Source: Natranaerofaba carboxydovora
GTDB lineage: Bacteria > Bacillota > Natranaerobiia > Natranaerobiales > Natranaerofabaceae
Assembly: GCF_022539405.1 (NCBI RefSeq)
Contig: NZ_CP054394.1
Coordinates: 1,868,501 to 1,932,500, forward strand
DNA: 64,000 nt
Direction: 5' to 3'
In this document: positions 25,653 through 34,267 of the stretch, piece after piece
Layout of the letters: each line of letters opens with the position of its first letter
How positions within the stretch are numbered: position 1 is the first letter of the stretch
The notes under the pieces: model-generated
Seen by the model: only the letters and a program-made list of their open reading frames with translations
What the model was told of the DNA's origin: nothing
Database searches by the model: none
Position numbers and translations under genes: made by a program

Positions 25653-27392
25653 ATTAATTTTAGCATACGTAACCAGTTAATATTAGGCTTTGGAATCTTG
25701 TTGTTCTTACTGGTAACCATCACTGGAATTAGCTATTATATGCTCGATAATGTTTCAAGAACAAACGAAGAAGCAATCGAAAATATGGAAACGGTTATAA
25801 CTTTTTTGGAAAGTGAAATTGATCATTTAGCCTGGGCCAATGGATTAGGTATAGCTACTTTTGTTCATGAAGAAAAATTTCAAGGCGAGCTTGATCCAAC
25901 CCAATGTAGCTTTGGAGAAGAATATTATGACTTCTTAGAAAGTAAAGAGTTTGAACAATCACCAGAGGAGTTGCAGGATGTATTTCTTGAGATGGAAAAA
26001 CCTCATACAAATCTACACGAATCAGCAGAAGAAATAGTTAGGATAAGTGAAGAATATGAAAATGGATTATCAAGCGAAAAAGGACAACAAAAAGCAGAAG
26101 AAATTTATTTAAATCAAACAGAACCCTCTCTTGAGCAAATAAGAAATAGTTTTAATGATGCAGAAGACATTTTTTACAGTCAAAAAGAAGAATTAGCGGC
26201 AGATATTGAAACCCAAGAAGAAAGAACTAGAATTATAATTGTTATCGGGGCAATAATCTCGGTAATTATTGGCGGAGTTACTGTTTACTTTCTAAATAGT
26301 AATATCACTGTTCCTATTAATAACTTAAAAGATATATTGTATAGATTTTCAAATCATGACTTTTCCTATAATGAAGATAGTGAAGCCGAGAAATATTTAC
26401 AAAGAAAAGATGAAATAGGTGAAATCACTAATGCTTTAGCAACAATGCAAGAAAATGTAGTTGGGTTAATAAAAAGAATAAATCAAAAAGTTGAACAGCT
26501 TGCATCATTTTCTGAAGAACTTAGTGCCAGTATTGAAGAAAATACCGGTGCTGCTAATGAGGTGTCAAAAGCTATTGATGACATTTCCCAGGGAGCTTCT
26601 ACCCAGGCCGAAGAAACAGAGGATACTTCTAATAAAACTGAAGAACTTGGCTCTTTAATAGAACAAGATCAAAGTCATATTGAAAGCTTAAATGAAACTA
26701 TTAGCAAAGTAGATAATCTTAAAAAAGAAGGATCAACCGCAATGCAGGATTTAGATAAAAAGGCAGTTGAAACTAATAAATCTATTAAAGAAATACAGGA
26801 GGTAATTGAAGAAACTAATCAAAGTGCAAAAACTATTGAAGAAGCAAGTGGCCAAATAGCTGATATTGCAGAACAAACTAATTTGTTAGCTTTGAATGCT
26901 TCAATTGAAGCAGCAAGGGCAGGAGAACATGGCAAAGGTTTTGCTGTAGTTGCTGAAGAGATAAGAAAGCTAGCCGAAAAATCCAATGAGTATTCCGCTA
27001 ACATTACAAAGGTTATTAATAATTTAGCTGACAAGACAGATAAAGCTGTCTCTACTATGGAAAAAATGAATGAGATCAAAGATAGTGAAAACCAGGTCAT
27101 AAATGAAACTGGTGAAAAATTTGAGGGCATAACTGAAGCAATTGAAGAAACTAAGCAGGTAATTGAAAAGTTAAATGAAGCTGGAAGGTCTATGATGCAA
27201 AAGAAAAATGAAATAGTAGAGAAAATACAAAGTTTAGCGGCTATAGCTGAAGAAAATTCATCTAACACAGAAGAATCTTCGGCTTCAATAGAGGAACAAA
27301 CCTCTTCGCTTGAAGAAATAGCCAAATCAAGCGAAGATTTGGCTAAAATGGCTGAAGAGATGCAAGAAGAAATATCAAAGTTTGATTATTAA
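25653..27392 (+). CDS. Chemoreceptor with an extracytoplasmic CZB-like zinc domain
   Basis: About 579 residues. TM1 is at about 9-30, TM2 at about 192-214, then HAMP and a signalling domain with [21 protein letters not shown]. The outside domain has the residue order of the CZB zinc domain: IDHLAW, then [10 protein letters not shown], then [10 protein letters not shown] (His, Cys, His, His). CZB is usually cytoplasmic. The start is not clear: GTG 25644 overlaps the SD, while ATT 25653 is eight bases after AAGGAGG. The gene follows the broken HD-GYP gene and precedes a small protein and cheW, so this was a signalling cluster. Confidence 0.85.
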   Translation: MNFSIRNQLILGFGILLFLLVTITGISYYMLDNVSRTNEEAIENMETVITFLESEIDHLAWANGLGIATFVHEEKFQGELDPTQCSFGEEYYDFLESKEFEQSPEELQDVFLEMEKPHTNLHESAEEIVRISEEYENGLSSEKGQQKAEEIYLNQTEPSLEQIRNSFNDAEDIFYSQKEELAADIETQEERTRIIIVIGAIISVIIGGVTVYFLNSNITVPINNLKDILYRFSNHDFSYNEDSEAEKYLQRKDEIGEITNALATMQENVVGLIKRINQKVEQLASFSEELSASIEENTGAANEVSKAIDDISQGASTQAEETEDTSNKTEELGSLIEQDQSHIESLNETISKVDNLKKEGSTAMQDLDKKAVETNKSIKEIQEVIEETNQSAKTIEEASGQIADIAEQTNLLALNASIEAARAGEHGKGFAVVAEEIRKLAEKSNEYSANITKVINNLADKTDKAVSTMEKMNEIKDSENQVINETGEKFEGITEAIEETKQVIEKLNEAGRSMMQKKNEIVEKIQSLAAIAEENSSNTEESSASIEEQTSSLEEIAKSSEDLAKMAEEMQEEISKFDY

Positions 27393-27399
27393 ATGGCAT

Positions 27400-27434
27400 C
27401 CGGAGTAATGTATAAATGAATTTCATTACTCCGG
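27400..27434 (+). other. Intergenic hairpin without T run
   Basis: CCGGAGTAATG (27400-27410) pairs perfectly with CATTACTCCGG (27424-27434). It lies between the chemoreceptor and the next small gene. Lacking a T run, it is better read as an RNA-processing or stability element, or a binding site, than as a terminator. Confidence 0.6.
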
Positions 27435-27468
27435 TAATACCAAAGTTAAAATAAAGGAGAGAGGTGTC

Positions 27469-27708
27469 TTGAAAAAGTTACATCTTGTTACTTTTCTTTG
27501 TGAAGAAGAGCTAAATAATTTTATAATGCATTTAAAGGAAAATGAGATTAAAGATTATTCTGTTATTAAGAAGGAGAAGGATAAAAGTAGTTTTTACCAG
27601 CTGAAAGTCTCAATGGATTCATATAGAAAGGCATGTGAAATTTTTGAAGAAAAGGTCGGGCGTGCAAACTGGTTGCGTAATGTTTTTAAGAGATACGGAA
27701 TTATTTAA
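27469..27708 (+). CDS. Small protein of unknown function (79 residues)
   Basis: TTG at 27469 lies after GGAGAGAGG. The product (MKKLHLVTFLCEEELNNFIM, FEEKVGRANWLRNVFKRYGI) looks like a small alpha/beta fold with a Lys/Glu-rich middle and one Cys. No family is recognised. It lies between the CZB-like chemoreceptor and the broken cheW, all on one strand with short gaps, so a role in the same sensory path is possible. Confidence 0.65.
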   Translation: MKKLHLVTFLCEEELNNFIMHLKENEIKDYSVIKKEKDKSSFYQLKVSMDSYRKACEIFEEKVGRANWLRNVFKRYGII

Positions 27709-27788
27709 GAATAGATATATCATGACTATTTTATGAAACACCCAAAAAAATTGATACTAAAAAAGAAAGAAAGTGAGGGTTTAAAAGA

Positions 27789-28275
27789 ATGAGTGAGAAC
27801 AGTATATTAACAGACCATCAGTATATTGTTTTTGAGCTCGAAAAACAAATATTTGGTATAGATATTCTAAAAGTACAAACAATTGAAGTGATGCTTCCTA
27901 TAACTAAAATACCTAGTTCATTTGAATATTTTGAAGGGATAATTAACTTAAGAGGTGAAGTGATTCCAATTATTAGTTTAAAGAAAAAGCTTGATCTTAA
28001 AGAATCAGAAAGCAAACAAGCTAAAATTATAACTATGTATATAAGAGATGCTAAAATTGGTATAATTGTTGATGAGGCAAAAGATGTAGTTAGAATTGCT
28101 AATGAAGATGTAGATACTTCTATGTAATACTTCTATTTCATCAATAGGATTTACTGGAATAAACTTTGAGCATATTAAAGGTATAGCAAAACTAAAAGAT
28201 GATCTTTTGGTAATACTGAACTTTGAAAAAATTTTTAAGGCAAATGAGATCCAAGAAATTAATGAAACAATATAA
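27789..28275 (+). pseudogene. cheW: cheW broken by a 13-bp duplication
   Basis: The frame from ATG 27789 encodes a CheW start (QYIVFELEKQIFGIDILKVQ, EGIINLRGEVIPIISLKKKL) but stops at 28127. The rest of CheW (SIGFTGINFEHIKGIAKL, LLVILNFEKIF) continues in another frame to 28275. The cause is visible: ATACTTCTAT occurs at 28114-28123 and again at 28127-28136, a 13-base insertion. Removing 13 bases gives EDVDTSISSIGF and an intact 157-residue CheW, the normal size. CheW couples chemoreceptors to CheA. The truncated 112-residue product lacks the final strands of the fold. Confidence 0.9.
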
Positions 28276-28290
28276 ATATTATTATTTTAT

Positions 28291-28322
28291 AAAACTCACA
28301 GCATTTCGCTGTGAGTTTTAAA
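28291..28322 (+). terminator. Terminator of the chemoreceptor-cheW unit
   Basis: AAAACTCACAGC, loop ATTTC, GCTGTGAGTTTT, then A-rich sequence. Confidence 0.85.
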
Positions 28323-28539
28323 CTACAATATTTTTTACACCATATTAACATATGTAAATATGCTAAAAGTTTTATTAACTCTAAACTCTTCAATAATATT
28401 GCCAAATAAGGTATAATTAAATCGATGGAAAATAATGAAATATCTATTGGGGGATTTATAACACTTCATTTGAGTCCTATTAGCGTCTTTAAATATAAAC
28501 TTCTAACTAAATGTTATTAGGAAGGAGATGAAAAGAAAT

Positions 28540-29529
28540 ATGAAAAAAAATAGTTAAATGGATTATGGTGGGAATTCCACTTTTGTTAATAGTGGTTGCA
28601 GCGTTTATAGTTGAAAGTAGCTATGTTGAACATAAAGAGTTAATTGAACAGGAAAAAGAAGAATATCCAGCACCAGGTACTCTTGTGGATATTAATGATG
28701 ATGGCGATAAATTACATGTTTATGGCAAAGGGGAAGGAGACACAACTCTTGTTTTTATGTCGGGGCTTGGAACTAGCTCTCCAGTATATGGCTTTAAAGT
28801 GCTTTACAATAAGTTATCAAATGATTACCGAATTGCCGTAGTAGAGAGGGCTGGATATGGTTGGAGTGATATTTCCTCAAGTCCTAGAGATATTGATACG
28901 GTTTTAGAAGAAACCCGTGCCGCATTGGAACTTTCTGGTTAAATTCTCCCTATGTTTTGTTTCCACATTCTATGGCTGGCTTAGAAGCAATATATTGGGG
29001 CAATCAATTTCCAAAAGAAGTTGAAGCTATTGTTGGCTTAGATCCTCTTGTTCCAGACTATCAGAAGCAGACCAAAGAAGATATTTCCTTTTCACTAGTG
29101 ATAGATTTACTGATGAGTACTGGTCTAGTAAGGCATCAGCCAGAAGTTTATAATGATAATTTCCCTGCTATGAAAAAAGGACGTTTGACAGAAGAAGAAG
29201 CTGAAATTGCTAGAACAATATTTTATCGCCGTGTTCAAACAGAAAACATGAAAGAAGAAGTGGATTCTCTACCAGATAACACTCAAGTCGTTTCTGAGCA
29301 GGGAAAACCTGGTGTACCCTTCCATGTATTCATTTCTGATCAAAATGAAGAAGAATACTGGAGTAAAAGTTTAACTTCTTATGCAAAAGAAACAGGTGGG
29401 GAATATTTTATATTGGATGCATGGCATTATATTCACCTTGATAAACCAGAATTGATTGCAGAAAAAAGTAGGGAACTTATTGAAAATGGGTCTAAAAATG
29501 AGCATAGAGGCTCTCTAAAACTGGAATGA
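28540..29529 (+). pseudogene. Alpha/beta hydrolase with two frameshifts
   Basis: The intended start is ATG 28540 after GAAGGAG, but an A8 tract (28543-28550) puts it out of frame; with seven A it reads MKKIVKWIMVGIPLLLIVVA, a membrane anchor. The main frame then shows the hydrolase core (LVFMSGLGTSSPVYGF, RAGYGWSD). A missing base near 28940 shifts the frame again, after which LNSPYVLFPHSMAGLEAIYW holds the nucleophile Ser in HSMAG and WHYIHLD holds the catalytic His. A repaired protein would be about 328 residues. Substrate unknown. Both events could be mutations or, less likely, sequencing errors. Confidence 0.8.
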
Positions 29530-29576
29530 TGGCTCTATGGCAAAATTATATTGTTCGAACTAATACGTTAATAATT

Positions 29577-29602
29577 AAAACTCAGGTAAAACCTGAGTTT
29601 TT
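29577..29602 (+). terminator. Terminator of the hydrolase gene
   Basis: AAAACTCAGGT (29577-29587), loop AAA, ACCTGAGTTTTTT. Confidence 0.9.
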
Positions 29603-29737
29603 TAACATAACATGGCTTGTGGGACACATTCTAAAAAAATTTTTTAATAGAGACGTGCTATGAATAGTCAAGTATAAATTTTTCAAAGATTTTTCAAAGA
29701 TCACTGTTGTTCTTTGACAACCACATAAGGATTTTGG

Positions 29738-30958
29738 CTAAGAATTATTATCTGGAGACCACTTGTAGTTACTTTGATAAGGGCGATTGTTTTTCCACAA
29801 AGAGAAAATCATATGTACTAATTTTCGAGCCACAGCACCAGTTGCAACATTAGAATGCTTACCTTCTTGTTTCTTTTTTTCATAGAACTCTTTAAGTTCA
29901 GGATTAAACCGCCTAGCTGATACAGCTGCCATCCACAAGCTATGCCTTAAAACAGGGGACCCTCTTTTGGACATTTTGTTTTTAGAACCTTCAAACTCTC
30001 CAGAAGCGTACACACTAGCATCAATACCAGCAAAAGCTACAAGGGCTTTGGCATTTTTGAATCTGTGGATATCCCCAACTTCACCAATTATGGCAGCAGC
30101 AAGGGTAGGTCCAATACCAGGCACAGTTTCTAACACATGGCGATACTCAGTATCTTCAGAAGGACGCATCTCTTCCATGACCTGATCTATGGCTTCTTCA
30201 ATAGTGTTTATCTGGTCTTCAACAAACTCAATTTGCTCCATAAGAAGCCTAAGCTCTAAAGCATAAGCATCAGCGGCCAGATTTATCCCAAAGGTTCCCT
30301 TGGCTAGATCTTTAACCTGCTGGGCTTTATCACTGCCAAACCTTCCCCTTGAATGTTTCTTTAAGAACTCTGTTAACTCTGAAAGATCCACATCAGCTAG
30401 TTCTTCAGGGGAAGAAAATTCTTGTAAAAGCTTTTTAGAACTGTTGATAAACACACCAGAAAAACACTCAGGGTATTCTGGGAAAACTCTGTCTAAGATA
30501 GCTAGTACCTTGTTTTTCAAATCGCCAACACTTCTAACAAGATCAAAGCGGTGTCTGGATAGAGTTTGAAGTTTCATAACAGTTTCAGATGCAAGCTCAG
30601 ACTGCGGCAGTCGCCCGAAACGGACCATATCAGCTAAGATAAAAGCATCTTTTAGATCTGTTTTGGTCTTTCTGATATAGAAGTTTCTGATGGCATGAGA
30701 TTGGATAGGATTAATCACATGAACCTCATAACCCAATTCTGTTAAATGATAGTAAAGAGAAAGCCAGTAGTGGCCTGTAGCTTCAAGGCAAAATTTGCAG
30801 TTGTCAGTTGTAATTCCTAAGCGTTCAAAGTTACTAAGAAGTTTATCTACACCCTTTTTTCTATTATGAATATTAATACTAAGAACTGAATTACCTTCAG
30901 CATCAATGATGCAAACTTCATGCTTATGTTTTGCAATATCAATACCGCCAAAAAACAT
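29738..30958 (-). CDS. IS110-family transposase (DEDD recombinase)
   Basis: A 406-residue transposase. The N-terminal RuvC-like domain starts FFGGIDIAKHKHEVCIID with the first catalytic Asp, and has KTDLKDAFILADMVRFGRLP later. The C-terminal transposase_20 domain has VPGIGPTLAAAIIGEVGDI and KRGSPVLRHSLWMAA with the conserved Ser. ATG at 30958 follows AGAGG and gives the typical start; a longer frame runs into the non-coding region. The gene is intact, so the element may be active. In this family the enzyme is guided by a structured RNA from the element. Confidence 0.93.
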   Translation of the reverse strand: MFFGGIDIAKHKHEVCIIDAEGNSVLSINIHNRKKGVDKLLSNFERLGITTDNCKFCLEATGHYWLSLYYHLTELGYEVHVINPIQSHAIRNFYIRKTKTDLKDAFILADMVRFGRLPQSELASETVMKLQTLSRHRFDLVRSVGDLKNKVLAILDRVFPEYPECFSGVFINSSKKLLQEFSSPEELADVDLSELTEFLKKHSRGRFGSDKAQQVKDLAKGTFGINLAADAYALELRLLMEQIEFVEDQINTIEEAIDQVMEEMRPSEDTEYRHVLETVPGIGPTLAAAIIGEVGDIHRFKNAKALVAFAGIDASVYASGEFEGSKNKMSKRGSPVLRHSLWMAAVSARRFNPELKEFYEKKKQEGKHSNVATGAVARKLVHMIFSLWKNNRPYQSNYKWSPDNNS

Positions 30959-31181
30959 TACAAAGATACCTCTCTTTAACAAAATATTGACAGGGCCAGT
31001 CCCCAGCACCTCACAAGTCCCAACCTTGCTCGTTACTCGAGGCATACAGCAAGCTATATCCACAACGTGCTCATTCGAGAAATCTTATGAGGGCGGGGCT
31101 CCACTCTCTATACCAGGACAGCTTAACTTCCCATGGAGGTGATCGAAGCCCCTGCCTCATTAGAGATATTAGCTACTTAAG
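30959..31181 (-). ncRNA. Candidate bridge/seek RNA region of the IS110 element
   Basis: The long non-coding segment upstream of the transposase, read in the same direction. It is clearly richer in G and C than its surroundings and contains several short complementary blocks (for example CTCGAATGAGC and CTCGAGTAACGAGC, GGGGCT near AGCCCC). In experimentally studied IS110 elements this position encodes the RNA whose loops pair with target and donor DNA. No structure was computed; the call rests on position and element type. Confidence 0.45.
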
Positions 31182-31334
31182 GCCAAAATCCCTATGTGGT
31201 TGTCAAAGATCAGTGAATTCTTTTGACTATCAATAGCATGTCGGGAACTAACTATATTGTACAAGGGAGGGGTGAGCTGTTAAAGTATAGAAAATCTATC
31301 AAATATAACCATTGAATAAGCAGGGGCATTTCTT

Positions 31335-31526
31335 ATGAAACAGTTTGATGGTAAGGATAATTATAGAAAAAAAGAAAAGTTAACAAAAGCATTAAAATCA
31401 ATTGAAGAATTTATAGAAGCAGATAGATTACGGAAGGAAGAAAAGACCTCCATTTTAACTACCAAACAAAAGCTACAAAAAGCTAGAGAAGATTTACAAG
31501 AATTTTTAGATGAAGATCATCACTAG
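31335..31526 (+). CDS. Small charged helical protein (63 residues)
   Basis: ATG at 31335 after GGGGCATTTCTT; the SD is weak. The product is almost wholly Lys, Glu, Asp, Arg and Leu with heptad spacing (KLTKALKSIEEFIEADRLRK, KLQKAREDLQEFLDEDHH), so one long coiled-coil or two-helix hairpin is likely. No Cys, no signal, no known family. It lies just after the IS110 element and converges with a Spo0E-like gene. Confidence 0.5.
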   Translation: MKQFDGKDNYRKKEKLTKALKSIEEFIEADRLRKEEKTSILTTKQKLQKAREDLQEFLDEDHH

Positions 31527-31534
31527 TAATTTGG

Positions 31535-31684
31535 TTATAAACATTTAATTTTAAATCTACCTCCTGGCTTTTTTTTTATCATTTCAGGATCGTTAATGTA
31601 TTTTTTATCGGCCATTTCTACAATCTCATTTCTTAGTTGTTTAATTTCTTCTAACAGTAATTTTTCATTACTTTCTTTTTTCAT
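31535..31684 (-). CDS. Spo0E-like small regulatory protein (49 residues)
   Basis: ATG at 31684 follows GGAGGGTATCAAAA. The helix LLEEIKQLRNEIVEMADKKY followed by INDPEMI closely resembles Spo0E aspartyl-phosphatases (EIEELRxxLxxLAxxKGLTDPEVI pattern). The usual C-terminal SQxLD motif, needed for phosphatase activity, is replaced by KKKPGGRFKIKCL. So it is either a divergent member or an inactive one. In sporulating Bacillota, Spo0E removes phosphate from Spo0A. It is too short for most gene callers. Confidence 0.65.
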   Translation of the reverse strand: MKKESNEKLLLEEIKQLRNEIVEMADKKYINDPEMIKKKPGGRFKIKCL

Positions 31685-31798
31685 TTTTGATACCCTCCTT
31701 AACAACATTGGTAAACAAATATTAGTAATTAATATCTATACTCCTATATTAATACATTTTTTGTCACTTTATTCTCCCCATCTATTCAATCGCAATAA

Positions 31799-31840
31799 GC
31801 ATAAACAGCAAGATAAAAGAAAATTACTTGCTGTTTATGC
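31799..31840 (-). terminator. Terminator-like hairpin after the carnitine dehydrogenase gene
   Basis: GCATAAACAGCAAG (31799-31812) and CTTGCTGTTTATGC (31827-31840) are perfect 14-bp arms. It is downstream of the leftward operon that ends at 31864. The T run is weak, so termination is likely but not certain. Confidence 0.6.
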
Positions 31841-31863
31841 CGCTTACTATTTGTTAAATTCAA

Positions 31864-32820
31864 TTATACTTTTTTGTGATTTTTAAGCAGTTCTATAAGT
31901 ATATCATCTCTAAACTTTATAACCTCTTCTTCTGTATTACCAAACTCTTTAGAGCGATTTTTCAACTCTTCTTTAACACCTTCCTGTGCTATTTCAGGAA
32001 ATCCATCAGGAATCTTGGTAAAAGTAGCCATGTCTTCCCACCACTTTTCAACCGAAGGACCTATGTGATGAAGTATTCCTTTTATTCCATGAGCTCCCCC
32101 ACCTAAATGATAAAGGAGGCTAGGCCCCATAGTTGCATATCTTAAACCTGGCCCAAAAGTTACCGCCTTATCTACGTCCTCTACTGAACACACACCTCTC
32201 ATGATTAGTTCAATTGCTTCCCTATACAAAGCTAAAGATAACCTGTTTGCTACAAACCCAAGCACTTCCTTTTGAAGGACTATCGGCTCTTTATCTATAC
32301 TTTTGTAGAAATCATAAGCTCTATCTATCGTTTCTTGACTACTTTTTTCACCTTTTGTTATCTCAACCAGTGGTATTAGGTGGGGCGGATTATATGGATG
32401 AGCACCAATACATCTAAAAGGGTTGTTTGAATACTTAGCAATTTCACTAATCAACAATCCTGAAGTACTGCTGGCAAAAATCGCCTCTTCAGGAGCAAAA
32501 CTATCCGCTTCTTTTAATATTTCCTGTTTTATTTCATATTTTTCGGGAACGCTTTCTTGTATCAAATGCACATCTTTCACGGCTTCTTCTAAAGAGGTAG
32601 TAGTTTTCATTAGTGATTTGGCATAATCTTTTTCCTCAACTGTTAAGACTTCTTTTTTAACCAAAAATCCTAAATTATTGTCAACTAAAGAAATTGCTCT
32701 ATCTAGCTCTTCTTCGCCAACATCATAAAGATTGACGTAACAACCTTTTATTATAAAATTAGTAGCCCAACTTGCCCCTATAACCCCTGTTCCTACACAC
32801 GAAATTTTTTCTATATTCAT
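31864..32820 (-). CDS. Carnitine 3-dehydrogenase (3-hydroxyacyl-CoA dehydrogenase family)
   Basis: A 318-residue NAD-dependent dehydrogenase. The Rossmann start is KISCVGTGVIGASWATNFI. The catalytic region has IGAHPYNPPHLIPLVEITKG, with the His-Glu pair of the family. The C-terminal domain has GPGLRYATMGPSLLYHLGGG and the tail WWEDMATFTKIP, which are typical of L-carnitine dehydrogenases rather than of fatty-acid enzymes. It would oxidise L-carnitine to 3-dehydrocarnitine. It is the last gene of a four-gene operon with BKACE, whose known activities include cleavage of 3-dehydrocarnitine. This context supports the call. Confidence 0.85.
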   Translation of the reverse strand: MNIEKISCVGTGVIGASWATNFIIKGCYVNLYDVGEEELDRAISLVDNNLGFLVKKEVLTVEEKDYAKSLMKTTTSLEEAVKDVHLIQESVPEKYEIKQEILKEADSFAPEEAIFASSTSGLLISEIAKYSNNPFRCIGAHPYNPPHLIPLVEITKGEKSSQETIDRAYDFYKSIDKEPIVLQKEVLGFVANRLSLALYREAIELIMRGVCSVEDVDKAVTFGPGLRYATMGPSLLYHLGGGAHGIKGILHHIGPSVEKWWEDMATFTKIPDGFPEIAQEGVKEELKNRSKEFGNTEEEVIKFRDDILIELLKNHKKV

Positions 32821-32911
32821 CTTTAAGTCTCACCCCTTTTAAAGAAGACACAGAGGGAAACACATGAGAAGAGTTTTTTCAAGCATCCCTTTGTGTCCCC
32901 TTATGCCTTTC

Positions 32912-34225
32912 TTAAATAATTAGCGAGTATATAAGTGCACCTATTATCGTCACTGCCACTGGAATAGCTGCTGTTACCATCCCCAAATCTTTGTATGCTT
33001 CTTTATGAGTAACTCCTATAACGGTAAGAACAGTTATAACAGCACCTGAGTGGGGCAAGGAATCAAGGCCGCCAGATGACAAGGAAGAAACCCTGTGCAG
33101 GATCTCTGGGTCAAGTCCCATGTTTACATATTCTGTCCCCATAGTTTCCATAAAAATAGTAAGCCCTCCACTAGCTGACCCTGTAATACCAGCTATTATA
33201 TTAACAGCGAACACTACTGAGATAAGTGGAGGAAAGGGAAGGTTAAAAGCGAAATTCACAAAACTCTGAAAAGCATCTACATTCTGAACTACCGAGCCAA
33301 AACCAACTATACAGGAGGTATTAATTAGAGCCATAATACTGTTTTGCATACCTACGTTTAAAGTTTCTAATGGCCTTTCAATTCTAATCCAGTTTAATAG
33401 ATAAGTGACTATAGTACCTGTTAATAAGGCTATATTAACAGCAAAAATTGCAGGCAATTCTATAACGCTTGCAAGGACAATCAAAAGTACTATAACTATT
33501 ACCATTGGCAGTAATGCCAGCTTCCAATCAGGAAGTTTCGCTTTTTCTTCTTCCGATAATTCCTGGGCATTATCCCTGGGACCTGGAACAAAACCGTCTC
33601 CATGTTCCTTTGCCAGCCTAGCCTGTCTCATAATGTACATATAACCAAGTACCAAAATGACCAAACCTGTTACCAACCCAAAAATTGGTGCTGCAGTAGG
33701 TGGTGTTCCAAGTACCTGAGATGGTATAATGTTTTGAATGGCAGGGGTACCCGGAAAAGCTGTCATAGTTATGGTAGCTCCACCTAGACCAATACAAGCC
33801 ACTAACAATCTTTTTGGCAGATTAGCATTTCTAAATAGTACAACTGCAATAGGATATGCCGCAAAAACCACAATAAAAAGGTTAACCCCTCCATAGGTCA
33901 GCACAACAGTGGCCAAAATAAGCACCAAAATAGACTTCTCCTCACCAAATTTATCAAGAAGCTTATAGGATATTGAAGAAGCACATCCACTGTCTCCCAT
34001 CACTTTCCCAAAAAGAGAACCAAAGACAAAAAGTATCAAGTAAGTCCCGGCAAAATCCGAAAATCCATCAATGTAGTACTCCGACAAACCTACCCATATA
34101 CCTACTTGATTAGAAAGTATTACAACTATAGAACCAAACAAAGATACAGCTATTATACTTACACCTTTATAAGCTAAAAATATAATTAAAGCTAAAGCAA
34201 CTATAACTCCTAAAACACCAAGCAC
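32912..34225 (-). CDS. GntP-family permease
   Basis: A 437-residue membrane protein with about 12 helices and the GntP features (PGTPAIQNIIP, GSASGGLTIFMETMG, LSSGGLDSLPHSGAVITVLT). Classic GntP proteins carry gluconate; many relatives carry other hydroxy-acids such as 3-hydroxybutyrate. In this operon the cargo could be carnitine, a carnitine-derived hydroxy-acid, or acetoacetate/hydroxybutyrate as product. It lies 42 bases after the BKACE gene and 91 before the dehydrogenase. Confidence 0.88.
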   Translation of the reverse strand: MLGVLGVIVALALIIFLAYKGVSIIAVSLFGSIVVILSNQVGIWVGLSEYYIDGFSDFAGTYLILFVFGSLFGKVMGDSGCASSISYKLLDKFGEEKSILVLILATVVLTYGGVNLFIVVFAAYPIAVVLFRNANLPKRLLVACIGLGGATITMTAFPGTPAIQNIIPSQVLGTPPTAAPIFGLVTGLVILVLGYMYIMRQARLAKEHGDGFVPGPRDNAQELSEEEKAKLPDWKLALLPMVIVIVLLIVLASVIELPAIFAVNIALLTGTIVTYLLNWIRIERPLETLNVGMQNSIMALINTSCIVGFGSVVQNVDAFQSFVNFAFNLPFPPLISVVFAVNIIAGITGSASGGLTIFMETMGTEYVNMGLDPEILHRVSSLSSGGLDSLPHSGAVITVLTVIGVTHKEAYKDLGMVTAAIPVAVTIIGALIYSLII

Positions 34226-34267
34226 AGTTAAAACCTCCCCCGTCTTAATAGATTATTTTGATTGTTA

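Larger units (their letters stand above)
29711..31209 (-). mobile_element. IS110-family insertion sequence
   Basis: A 1.5-kb element with one transposase gene and 28-bp subterminal inverted repeats that differ at one base (29711-29738 and 31182-31209; core TGTGGTTGTCAAAGA). The left repeat abuts the transposase stop. About 220 bp of non-coding DNA lies between the transposase start and the right repeat; the other flank is almost nil. Inverted repeats are a feature of the IS1111 subgroup, whereas a long non-coding segment upstream of the gene is usual for the IS110 subgroup. The exact ends and core dinucleotide cannot be fixed from one copy. Confidence 0.85.

Noticed and set aside
28125-28127. 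Readthrough or programmed frameshift in cheW
   Set aside because: The 13-bp duplication explains the break fully, and no slippery sequence or stimulatory structure is needed.
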